The notes under the pieces are model-generated. The model saw only the letters and a list, made by a program, of their open reading frames with translations, did no database searches and had not been told where the DNA came from. DNA of 64,000 bases from NCBI GenBank assembly GCA_049594615.1, contig JBMYJR010000002.1, forward strand, positions 69,962 through 133,961, in the 5' to 3' direction. Source of the stretch: CAXPZW01 sp049594615. GTDB lineage: Bacteria; Bacteroidota; Bacteroidia; Flavobacteriales_D; Sanyastnellaceae. Both the position numbers and the translations under genes were made by a program. Shown here piece after piece: positions 44,616 through 53,700 of this stretch (the stretch's first letter is position 1; each line of letters opens with the position of its first letter).

Positions 44616-45014
44616 ATGAAACTGGCTTCCCATGTGCTGCTGATTGACGACAATCCCGATTGCAACTTTATCATGCGCGAGTTCATCCGCATGATGGATG
44701 ATGGCATTGCGGTTTCTCAGGTTGAATCGGCCAAGCAAGCCGAGGAGCTGTTGGCAGGGGCGAGCGACTTTCCGGAAGTCATTTTCGTGGACATCAACAT
44801 GCCCATCATCGACGGCTTCGCCTTTGTCCAGGGCTTCCAAGAGCGCTACGGTGTCACCCACAGTACCAAGCTTTATATGCTGAGTTCTTCGGTGCGTGAG
44901 GAAGACATCGATAAAGCTGCTTCCTTTCCCGCGGTGCACGGTTTTATCTCTAAAAGTGACATCGACGCCAACCTCAAAAACGCGTTGATGGGATCCCTCC
45001 TTGAGCGGGTTTGA
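44616..45014 (+). CDS. CheY-like single-domain response regulator
   Basis: Receiver domain alone, 132 residues. Acidic pocket LLIDDNPDCN, phospho-acceptor D59 in VIFVDINMP, and conserved Thr/Ser and Lys positions in LSSSV and ISKSD are visible. There is no output domain, so it must act through a partner protein. The ATG at 44616 is preferred to one 12 bases upstream as MKLASHVLLID is the usual short start. A TACCTTTA element (44588-44595) is upstream. It precedes the sigma factor gene by 118 bases, and a GTGTGC hairpin follows. Confidence 0.88.
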   Translation: MKLASHVLLIDDNPDCNFIMREFIRMMDDGIAVSQVESAKQAEELLAGASDFPEVIFVDINMPIIDGFAFVQGFQERYGVTHSTKLYMLSSSVREEDIDKAASFPAVHGFISKSDIDANLKNALMGSLLERV

Positions 45015-45022
45015 CGGGTATG

Positions 45023-45051
45023 GTGTGCGCATAAGTTGGTGTACTGCACAC
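45023..45051. repeat. GTGTGC ... GCACAC inverted repeat after the CheY-like gene
   Basis: GTGTGC (45023-45028) and GCACAC (45046-45051) with a 17-base loop; includes GTGTGCGCATAAG, near-identical to 11770-11782. A short T-run (about 45063-45068) follows, so weak termination is possible. Confidence 0.4.
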
Positions 45052-45132
45052 ACGATTTCCTGCTTTTTTACGTTCTTTTCAGATTGACGGGGCAACCCTT
45101 GCCACTTTTACCCGTCCATTTATTGTCGTTGG

Positions 45133-45702
45133 ATGACTGAAAACGATATCGCGAGGCTGATTGAAGGCTGTCGCAAAGGTGACCGAAAGAGCCAGGAGGC
45201 CCTTTACCGTAATTATTACGGGAAGATGCTGACTGTGTGTAAGCGGTACTTTCGCGACCTCGACCAAGCCCGGGATGTTGCTCAGGAAGGCTTCTTCAAG
45301 GTCTTTACCAACTTGGAGAAGTACAACGGCAAAGGCGCATTCGAGGGTTGGATGCGACGCATCATGGTCAACATGTGCATCGACCGCCACCGAAAAAGCC
45401 AAAATGACTTCGTGTTGTTAAGCGAAGACTATTCCATGGACACCTTCGGGGATGTCGTGGAAGAAGAGGAAACGGATGACCACTATGACTTCACCCCTGA
45501 ACAGGTGATGGCAGCTATGGAGTCTTTGACTCCGGCCTATAGGACTATCTTTAACCTTTACATCTTCGAGAATTTGCAACACAAAGAGATTGCAGAGAAA
45601 CTGGGCATCAGCGTAGGAACTTCAAAGTCGAATTTGGCCAAAGCCAAACGGAATTTGAAACGCGTGCTGCTGACCGAAGCGTACAAGAAAGACCATGGGT
45701 AA
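45133..45702 (+). CDS. RNA polymerase sigma factor, ECF family
   Basis: Alternative sigma factor of 189 residues. Region 2 (about 20-90) contains LYRNYYGKMLTVCKRYF, DQARDVAQEGFFKVF and WMRRIMVNMCIDRHRK; region 4 (about 130-180) has PAYRTIFNLYIFENL, KEIAEKLGISVGTSKSNLA with the helix-turn-helix. Between them is an acidic linker. Its stop is overlapped by the next gene (8 bases), which encodes a membrane protein with a short cytosolic N-terminus and a PKD domain, a good candidate for an anti-sigma factor. The pair precedes two giant T9SS proteins. Confidence 0.92.
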   Translation: MTENDIARLIEGCRKGDRKSQEALYRNYYGKMLTVCKRYFRDLDQARDVAQEGFFKVFTNLEKYNGKGAFEGWMRRIMVNMCIDRHRKSQNDFVLLSEDYSMDTFGDVVEEEETDDHYDFTPEQVMAAMESLTPAYRTIFNLYIFENLQHKEIAEKLGISVGTSKSNLAKAKRNLKRVLLTEAYKKDHG

Positions 45703-46981
45703 TCACTTAGACCACTTCGAGGAGGCTGTCCGGCAATCGCTGGACGGTGTGAAGTTTGATTATGAGCCGCAGCAATGGGCCGAGATGGAGTCCATGTTGA
45801 ACCGCGCTGGCCAATCCGGCCGTCGTAACACCAGTTTGCTGGCCGCTGCCGGCTTCCTGCTGGTTTCGGTAGCTTCCTTCACGCTCTGGCCCAACAACTC
45901 CTCGGAGGCCTTCCGTGGCGCACAAGCCGACCCCATGCCACGTACCTCTTTTGGATACGACGCTTCTGCAAGCGCAAATGCGGGTACCCATGCGCGAACC
46001 ACCACCAATTTCGCCACCGAATTGGAAGTTACCACGGTTCAAGCCAGTCCAGCGGCCTCTCCAGCGAGTAACGCGGGCACATCTGCGAACAACCTGGCAA
46101 GCACCACCGGTGGTTCAGACCGCCTCCTGGACGGGGCTGATGCAACTGCAAGCGAAGCCAATATTTCCACCACGAACAATGGCACTGATGAGTTCGTCCT
46201 CCCGGCTGACGATGCACCCACCATTCTGTTGAGTGTATCTGCTGCCTGCGCTGGAGAGCCCATCGATTTTTCGGTGAACATGGACCTCGAGGGTATGCAA
46301 TACCTCTGGATCTTTGGTGACGGCCACTTCTCAAGCGACCCTACACCTATTCACGTGTATGAGAAAGCAGGGGTTTGGGAAGCGGCACTCTCCATCCAAG
46401 ACTCTAACGGGAAGATCATTGCGGAATCACTTGGTGCCAAGGTGCACGTGCATCAAAAGCCAGAAGCCCGCTTCAACTGGGATTTCGTGAACCGTCCCGG
46501 GGAGATCACCCGTGTGAAATTCAACAACACCAGTAAGTACGCCTCAGAGAGCGTATGGACCTTTGATAACGGCGATAGCACCTCGGAAATCAATCCTGAA
46601 CTGGAATGCTTCCAGCCCGGTGCCAAGCGTGTGTTATTGGAAACCACCAACGAATTCGGGTGCACCGATCAGCACACCGAGATCCTCTACGTACAAAAAG
46701 ACTACGACCTCGAAGCACCCCTGGCAATTGCTCCAGCTGACGGAGAAACGTTCATGCCGGACGCACTCCAAAAAGATCCGCGCGCATTCAGCCTGACGGT
46801 CTACCATGAAATGCAACCCGTGTTCGTGTCCAACAGCTACTCAGAAGGCTGGAACGGCACCCTTTCCGGTGGCCAGACAGCTGCACCAGGTACGGTATGC
46901 TCATGGGTACTGGTTATTTACGGCCGAGACGGACTGGAAAAAGAATACTACAGCGGTGAGATTACGGTCACCGCACCTTAA
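45695..46981 (+). CDS. Single-pass membrane protein with periplasmic PKD domain, likely anti-sigma partner
   Basis: Protein of 428 residues. The cytosolic N-terminus (1-42, DHFEEAVRQSLDGVKFDYEPQ-like) resembles the short sigma-binding segments seen in Bacteroidota, followed by one membrane helix (about 45-62, LLAAAGFLLVSVASFTLW) and a Ser/Thr/Ala-rich linker. The periplasmic part has a PKD domain (about 175-255, YLWIFGDGHFSSDPTPIHVY) and a second beta domain, then a C-terminal region (about 345-428, VYHEMQPVFVSNSY ... GWNGTLSGGQTAAPGTVCSW) that resembles the core of T9SS type B ends. Start overlaps the sigma gene. A strong terminator follows. Confidence 0.82.
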   Translation: MGNHLDHFEEAVRQSLDGVKFDYEPQQWAEMESMLNRAGQSGRRNTSLLAAAGFLLVSVASFTLWPNNSSEAFRGAQADPMPRTSFGYDASASANAGTHARTTTNFATELEVTTVQASPAASPASNAGTSANNLASTTGGSDRLLDGADATASEANISTTNNGTDEFVLPADDAPTILLSVSAACAGEPIDFSVNMDLEGMQYLWIFGDGHFSSDPTPIHVYEKAGVWEAALSIQDSNGKIIAESLGAKVHVHQKPEARFNWDFVNRPGEITRVKFNNTSKYASESVWTFDNGDSTSEINPELECFQPGAKRVLLETTNEFGCTDQHTEILYVQKDYDLEAPLAIAPADGETFMPDALQKDPRAFSLTVYHEMQPVFVSNSYSEGWNGTLSGGQTAAPGTVCSWVLVIYGRDGLEKEYYSGEITVTAP

Positions 46982-47002
46982 TTAAAACCAACCAGCGAAC
47001 AG

Positions 47003-47036
47003 AAGGCCTCCGTGGAATCCCACGGAGGCCTTTTTC
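47003..47036 (+). terminator. Terminator of the sigma/PKD operon
   Basis: AAGGCCTCCGTGG AATC CCACGGAGGCCTT plus further T: a perfect 13-bp stem 21 bases after the PKD gene stop. It insulates the operon from the following giant gene. Confidence 0.93.
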
Positions 47037-47037
47037 G

Positions 47038-47045
47038 TATCTTTG
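47038..47045 (+). promoter_or_regulatory. -7 element of the first giant T9SS gene
   Basis: TATCTTTG matches TAnnTTTG exactly; it begins right after the terminator T-run and ends 16 bases before the ATG at 47062, so the promoter -33 part would overlap the terminator hairpin. Confidence 0.6.
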
Positions 47046-47061
47046 AGTCAGATTAAGCTGA

Positions 47062-50000
47062 ATGCGAAGGAATTTTTCGCGTTGTACGTTTATCGCCAAA
47101 ACCGCAACGCTAGCTGTACTCCTTTGGCTGCTCAGCCCTGTTCTCTATGCTCAATCGGTTGACATTCAGCCAGCTGACGACTGCATGGTCTGTACGGGTC
47201 AGCTTTCTTATACCCATCCGACAGCGGTTACCATTCTCTGGTATGACGCCACTGGCACTTTGGTGCAAGGAGACGTTTCTACCACCTCAACCGTGACTGG
47301 ATTGTGCCCTGGTCTGTACATGCTGGAGGTCACCGACGGCACCACGGTGGATCAACAATGGCTTTCGGTAAACACCACCAGTGTTTCAGCCGGGCTTAGC
47401 ACGGAGGTATTCCAATGTGCTGGAGGCGATCCCATTGACCTCACCAGCCTACTCGTAAGCGCCGATGCTGGAGGGTATTGGACCGATTTGTCCAACGTCA
47501 CGCTGCCAGCAACAGAACTTTCTGCGGCCCCGTCTTCTAACGGTGCGTACCTCTACCACGTGAACGCCCCTGATTGCGAGGTGGTGGCTCGTATTGACCT
47601 TGTGGTCAACCTCAATGCGGATCCTGGTTTGACCACCACCTACCTGATTTGTGAGTCGTACGATCCATTCGTTTTGACGCAATTCCTCAGCGGTACCCCC
47701 GACGAGGGTGGTGTGTGGATGGACAACACTGCCACCCCCATGAGCGGCACCTACGACCCCGCAGTGGATGAGACCGGTCTGTTCACCTACATGATTGATA
47801 CCGTGGCTGGATGTCCGCCTGTATTCAGCACGCTTTACGTGGTCGAAAACCCGGAATCAGACCCCGGCCTTCCCACTGAAGTTCTGGTATGCGACGGCGG
47901 ACCTGTGTTTGACCTCTTTACCCAAATCGACGGGACGCCACAAGACGGCGGTAGCTGGGAAGATGCGGACGGAGAAGACCTCACGGGATTGTTTGACCCC
48001 GCGGTTCAACCCGCAGGAACCTACACCTACACCGTTGCTGGCCTGTCACCTTGCCCAGCAGCCTCGGTGGACATTGAGGTGCTGTATATGCCCGCCCTGG
48101 ATGCTGGTGAAGACGGGCAAATCGTCCTGTGCGAGACCGCACCGACCGTAGCGCTCTTGGATCAATTGGGGGGATCGCCCATGACAGGCGGCGCCTGGAC
48201 TGGACCTGCGACGCTGGCCGGTGACGACTTTGACCCAGCAGTGCATCCTGCCGGCACCTATACCTACACCGTCGAAGGCGTGGGATGTGCCCCGCAATCC
48301 GCGGAGGTTGTCGTGGGCATTGACGGGCTTCCGTCAGCAGGCACCATGGATGTGTTGGAAGTGTGTGCATTGGATTTGCCACTGGCATTGAATCCGTTGC
48401 TGGACCCCACCGCCGATGTCACGGGGATGTGGGCTGGAACAGGGGTGGACGGCACCGAGTTGCTTTCGATGCCGCCAGGTCAGGTAACCCTGACTTATAC
48501 GGTTGAAGGAGGCGAATGCCCCGATGCTTCCAGTACATTGGAAGTTTCGATCGGCGCCATGCCAGATGCCGGTGCCGATGTGGAGCTGTTTTTCTGCGAG
48601 CCCGGAATTTCAGTTGATTTGAACACGTATGTCTCTCCAGACGGAGGCTTCGCAGCTGCTTGGGAAGACGCATTGGGTAATCCGATCACGCCCGAAGTCA
48701 ATGTGGAAGCAGGAGAGACCACCTATACGCTTGTTGTAGAAGGCGGCATTTGCCCTCCGGACGTGGCCGTTGTTGCCGTGGAAGTTGACCTTCCCGCGTT
48801 TACCTCGCTGACCGAATCCACCATCCTGTGTGAAACGCAATTTCCGGTCACCTTGGATGGACTACCAGCTACAGATGTATCCCCATTGGGGGTTTGGACC
48901 GATGCTTCAGGCGACCCTCTCACTGATCTGACCCTCACCGAACCGGTGGGTGGCACTTGGACCTACACCGCATCCAACCACCCGGATTGCCCGCCTTCTG
49001 TGCTCTCGTTTGAGGTGGAAGTCAGCATCCAGTTCGACGCTGAGACCCCGCAGTATGTGGACGTTTGCTTCGACGCTGCTGCCTTTGACTTGGATGCCTT
49101 GGTGGGTGTGTCATCAGGACTGGGGGATTGGAGTTTCAATGGGGAAGAGGTGGACCCAACTGTGGATCCAGCAACAGCCCCTTCAGGAAGTTATGTATTG
49201 GATGTGCCTCCAGCAGGCCCCTGTCCCGCCGCGAGTGTTGAAGTGGTGATAACCGTGGATCCAGGCATGCCCTTTACCGCAGGAGAGGACCTCTCTATCT
49301 GCGCGAATTCGTTGGACGGTCTGCAGATTGGTCAGGAACCTGAGGCGGGGTGTACCTACCTCTGGTCGCCGCCTGAGTTGGTGTCTGATCCCGTGACCAG
49401 CAATCCGTTTGTTGTTTTGGACGCGACCAGTTCGACTCCGGAGTTGTGGCACTTCAGTGTGGTGGCCACCAACGGCATTTGCAGCGTCTATGATACCGTG
49501 GCCGTGGAACTACTTCCGACCCCTGAGGTCACCGCAAGCGCTGATGTGGGGGTGTGCACAGGTACCGATGTCAACGTGAGTGCGAGCGGTGCCTTGGAAT
49601 ACACGTGGTTCGATGCCACAGGCATGGCCTTGTCCATCGGACCAAGTTTGGGATGGACCGCGTTGTACGACACTGAGCTCACTGTTTCAGGGAGCAACGC
49701 ATACGGCTGCATGGACGAAGATGAGGTGCTCATCACGGCCTACCCGTTGCCTGCAGTCGTGGTTGAGGCCGAGCTGTCTGTGGGTTGCGGCCCGCAAACG
49801 TGGTGGCCGGAATTGACCTTGGCCAATACCAGTGCCCTGCAGTGGACCGTCAACGGCACCGATATGGAAGACCCAGCAGCATCGGGTTGGACCTTTGCCG
49901 AACCTGGGACATACAGCGCCACACTGACCTGCACTTCTGCCGAAGGATGCACCTACACCCAAGATTTAGGCGTAATCAGTACGGTGTATGGCTATCCGGA

Positions 50001-50532
50001 TGCTTCGTTTTCTTTTTCCCCATCTGCCATAGGCATGGATTCGCCCTACTTGGAATTGACCGAAACAGGCGACGACGCCGTCAACTGGGATTGGACCTTG
50101 GACGGTCAGTGGACTGCGGGCGACCCGGAATGGATGTGGGAATACAGCGGCGGTAACGCCCAACACCTGGAGGTGTGTTTGGAGGTGGCCAACCAAGCGG
50201 GTTGCACCGATACATTGTGCCGCGACATTCCCATCGAAAACACCCACTGGGTGTACGTCCCGAATGCGTTCACTCCTGATGGAGATGGTGTGAACGAAGT
50301 GTTCGGTCCTCAGGTGTTTGGTATTGATCCTGACCACTATCGCATGGTGGTCACCAACCGTTGGGGAGAGGTCATTTTCGAAACCCAAAATCCGGCTGAA
50401 AATTGGACGGGCAACGTCAAGGGTGGCGATCACTTTGCCCAAGACGGTACCTACGTGTGGTCGCTTGAAATCCGCGATGCGTACACCGCAGAGCAACGCC
50501 GCTACACCGGGCACGTGACGCTCATCCGCTAA
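47062..50532 (+). CDS. Giant T9SS type B surface protein with tandem Cys-paired repeats
   Basis: Secreted protein of 1156 residues with a signal peptide (1-30, ending PVLYAQ). From about 110 to 735 it is built from roughly eight repeats of 75-80 residues; each has a Cys near the start (LVCDGGPVFDL, VLCETAPTVAL), GG.W in the middle, FDPA...AGTYTYTV and a CP pair near the end. Two PKD-like domains follow (about 740-1060, with NWDWTLDGQWTAGDP). The end (about 1064-1156) has YVPNAFTPDGDGVNEVFGP and NRWGEVIFE, a type B sorting domain. Likely adhesin or gliding-type filament; role inferred. Confidence 0.88.
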   Translation: MRRNFSRCTFIAKTATLAVLLWLLSPVLYAQSVDIQPADDCMVCTGQLSYTHPTAVTILWYDATGTLVQGDVSTTSTVTGLCPGLYMLEVTDGTTVDQQWLSVNTTSVSAGLSTEVFQCAGGDPIDLTSLLVSADAGGYWTDLSNVTLPATELSAAPSSNGAYLYHVNAPDCEVVARIDLVVNLNADPGLTTTYLICESYDPFVLTQFLSGTPDEGGVWMDNTATPMSGTYDPAVDETGLFTYMIDTVAGCPPVFSTLYVVENPESDPGLPTEVLVCDGGPVFDLFTQIDGTPQDGGSWEDADGEDLTGLFDPAVQPAGTYTYTVAGLSPCPAASVDIEVLYMPALDAGEDGQIVLCETAPTVALLDQLGGSPMTGGAWTGPATLAGDDFDPAVHPAGTYTYTVEGVGCAPQSAEVVVGIDGLPSAGTMDVLEVCALDLPLALNPLLDPTADVTGMWAGTGVDGTELLSMPPGQVTLTYTVEGGECPDASSTLEVSIGAMPDAGADVELFFCEPGISVDLNTYVSPDGGFAAAWEDALGNPITPEVNVEAGETTYTLVVEGGICPPDVAVVAVEVDLPAFTSLTESTILCETQFPVTLDGLPATDVSPLGVWTDASGDPLTDLTLTEPVGGTWTYTASNHPDCPPSVLSFEVEVSIQFDAETPQYVDVCFDAAAFDLDALVGVSSGLGDWSFNGEEVDPTVDPATAPSGSYVLDVPPAGPCPAASVEVVITVDPGMPFTAGEDLSICANSLDGLQIGQEPEAGCTYLWSPPELVSDPVTSNPFVVLDATSSTPELWHFSVVATNGICSVYDTVAVELLPTPEVTASADVGVCTGTDVNVSASGALEYTWFDATGMALSIGPSLGWTALYDTELTVSGSNAYGCMDEDEVLITAYPLPAVVVEAELSVGCGPQTWWPELTLANTSALQWTVNGTDMEDPAASGWTFAEPGTYSATLTCTSAEGCTYTQDLGVISTVYGYPDASFSFSPSAIGMDSPYLELTETGDDAVNWDWTLDGQWTAGDPEWMWEYSGGNAQHLEVCLEVANQAGCTDTLCRDIPIENTHWVYVPNAFTPDGDGVNEVFGPQVFGIDPDHYRMVVTNRWGEVIFETQNPAENWTGNVKGGDHFAQDGTYVWSLEIRDAYTAEQRRYTGHVTLIR

Positions 50533-50619
50533 GTCGCGTATCCAACACTCGGATTCCTGTCGTTTTCAATGCACTTTTTCTTGCATTCCGCGCAACACTT
50601 TGGGTCGTGAACGGGTCTT

Positions 50620-50629
50620 GTTTGCAAAC
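50620..50629. promoter_or_regulatory. Possible operator palindrome upstream of second giant gene
   Basis: GTTTGCAAAC is a perfect 10-bp palindrome 48 bases before the -7 element at 50677. A binding protein is not known. Confidence 0.25.
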
Positions 50630-50676
50630 CAACGGCTAGAGGCCCAAGCGCGCGCAGTATAAAGTATCGGAAGCCG

Positions 50677-50684
50677 TACTTTTG
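50677..50684 (+). promoter_or_regulatory. -7 element of the second giant T9SS gene
   Basis: TACTTTTG matches TAnnTTTG exactly, 49 bases before the ATG at 50734, so this mRNA has a normal leader. Confidence 0.6.
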
Positions 50685-50733
50685 TACCGCATTTGCCCGC
50701 CTGTTTAGTCCGTCACGAGAAGATCGAAATCGC

Positions 50734-53700
50734 ATGAGAACACTGCTCCTTTTTGCAGCTGTATTGCTGACTTCCACCTGGTCCACTGCCCAGGTATACA
50801 CCATCGAAAATGGCACCATCACCGCCTGCGAAGGCCAAATGGTGGATGACGGTGGCCCCGATGGAGCAGCCTACACCGACACCGACTACGTGTTTACCAT
50901 TTGCCCGGACACCCCGGGAGACGTGATTCAAGTCGAGTTCAACGCCTTCTCACTTCAGGAATCGGCCAACCCCGCCAACAGCGATTACCTCACCATCTTC
51001 GACGGCGACAACACCGGAGAGCTCAGCTTGGGCTCGTACACCGGTAACCAGCTCAACGGCCTGTCGATTACCGGTACTGTGGACAACACCAGTGGGTGTC
51101 TCACCTTCGTATTCACCTGCAACACGGGCAATACGGCAACGTTCCCAGGTTGGGTAGCGACCATTCAATGCACCACCCCATGCGCCATTCCGCTGGCAGC
51201 TTCAGAAATCACCGATCCGGCACCCGATGACGCGGATGTTCAGACCATCGGTGTGTGTTTGAACCAGGAGATTACCTTCTCGGACATCGGTTCTACAGCC
51301 GGCGACGGGTTTGCCTTGGAGCAGTGGATTTGGAACTTCGACGACGGCGTGGTGGATACCCTCAGCGGACCAGTCACGACACACGCGTTTGACGATCCCG
51401 GTGAGTACATCGTGACCCTCACCGTAGAAGACAACAACGGCTGCCAGTCGGTTAACATCTTGCCGCTGCAGGTCTTGGTTTCGACCATCCCCATTTTCCA
51501 AACAGAGCATACTCCTCAGGTGTGCTTAGGTGGAACAGGTTGGCTGAACGGTAACCCCGTGCAGAGTACAACCTGGACGGCACTGCCTCCCATCGTGGTG
51601 TCAGGAACCACCTTCCTGGCCGATGGTGCGGGATTTACCTACGACAATACCATCGTGATGGATTTCTTCGAAGACGGCGCGGTGTTGGAAGATTGCGAAG
51701 ACCTCCAAAGCATCACGATCAACATGGAGCACTCGTATCTGGGAGACTTGGGCATCACCATCGAGTGTCCTGACGGCACTACGGTGACCCTGCTGGATTG
51801 GGGTGCAAACGGCGGTGGTGGTACGTTCCTCGGCGAGGCGGTGGACAACGGCGGCAGCACCACTCCGGGCACCGGATACGACTACGGGTGGGCGCCCTTC
51901 CTGACCAACGGAAACTTGGACGACGGGAACGCAGAGCAAGTCACCTTTACCGACAACGACGGCACTGCCGTAACCAACAATGTGGTGATTCCTGGCTTGT
52001 ACGAGTCTGACGGTAACATGTGTGATCTAGTGGGCTGTCCACTCAATGGAGGTTGGACCATCAACGTGCAGGACAACCTGGCCATCGACGATGGCTACAT
52101 CTTCGAGTGGGGACTCAACCTTAACCCAGAACTGTACCCAGACATCACCACCTTTACCCCGGTGATCGGTTTGGAATCGGACTCTTCTTACTGGGAAGGC
52201 CCACACATCATCGAAGGTACGGTAACCGCTGACGGAAACTACATCGAGATTGAACCGCCCTCACTCGGCGACTACGAGTACACCTTCTTTGCCACCAACA
52301 ACTTTGGCTGCACCTTCGACACCACCCTGGTGGTTGAAGTGGTCAATGGCCCTGTTGTGGACGCAGGAGAAGACATCACCCTTTGCGGCGAACTTCAACT
52401 TGACGGCACCATTGTCAGCAACGAATACAACCTGCCTCCGTGTTTCTTCAACCTTTACGTCACCAATGAAGCGGGCGACGATTGGGGCTGGGGATCGGCC
52501 AACGTTGAAGTCGTGATCAACGGCGTCTCTGAAGGCACATACTCACCCGCGGGCTGGCCTTCTGTGGTGAACTACGATATTCCCGTAGCCACAGGAGACG
52601 TGATTGAACTGATTTACACCGAAGACACGTGGGGAGGCACCGGAAACTTCATGGTCATCTCCGATGATGTGGGCACCGAGCTGTGGACCAGCGAGGTGGA
52701 TCCTGCGCCGGGGTTGATCTACACCGGCTCAGTGCTGTGCAGCGGACCGGGGCAATTGATTTGGGAATGGACGCCTGCCGATGGGCTGAGCGCCACCAAT
52801 GTGCCCAATCCCAACGTAGACGAACTTCCCGGCACCACCACCTACACCTTGACGGCTTATCCTGATGGGCAATTGGGCTGTGCCACTGCCGACGACGTAA
52901 CCATTTCTCCGGCGTTTGAATTCAGCTTGGATTCCGGCGACCAGGATTGCAACGGCAATGACGGCTTTGTGTTGGTAGACATTGACGGCGCCACGGGTGT
53001 TGCGCCGTGGGATGTGGAGCTGCTCGAAGGCGGCGCACTGCAAGACGCCCAATCCACCGACGGCGGTCAAATCGAGTTCCCCAACCTGAACCCGGGTACC
53101 TATACGGTGAATGTCATCAACGACCAATGCGTGTACGAAAACACGATTGAAATCACCGGACCGGTCACGCCCACCCTTGTGCTGTCCAACGATACCACGC
53201 TGTGTGTGGGTGGTGCGGCCACCATCCTCGCCCTCTCACCCGAGGACGACGACGCCAGCTTCCAATACATCTGGGACAACGGCTTGGCCGACGGTGCCAC
53301 GCAAACGGTGCAGCCGGGCACGCAAACCTCGTATACGGTATACACCATTGACGACGCAGGCTGCCAATCGGGCGATTACACCATGACTGTCAGCTACTTT
53401 GACCCGCTGTTTGCAACCGTCACCACCGATACCTTGGTGTGTGCAGGCGGTACAGTAGACTTGGACGTGCTCACCTCTGGAGGTGGGGCAGGCTTGGGCT
53501 ACACCTACGATTGGACGTTTAACGGCGGCAGCGTAGGCAGCGGCAACGGCATCACCGACAACCCCGTTGTGGGCGGTACGTACTGCATGACCTTCAGCGA
53601 AGCGTGTGAATCACCAACGGCACAGGATTGCTTTGAGGTGTCCATCGAGGCGCCGCTTCCTGTCACCATTGTGGCTGAGGACACCGACGGTTGTTACCCG

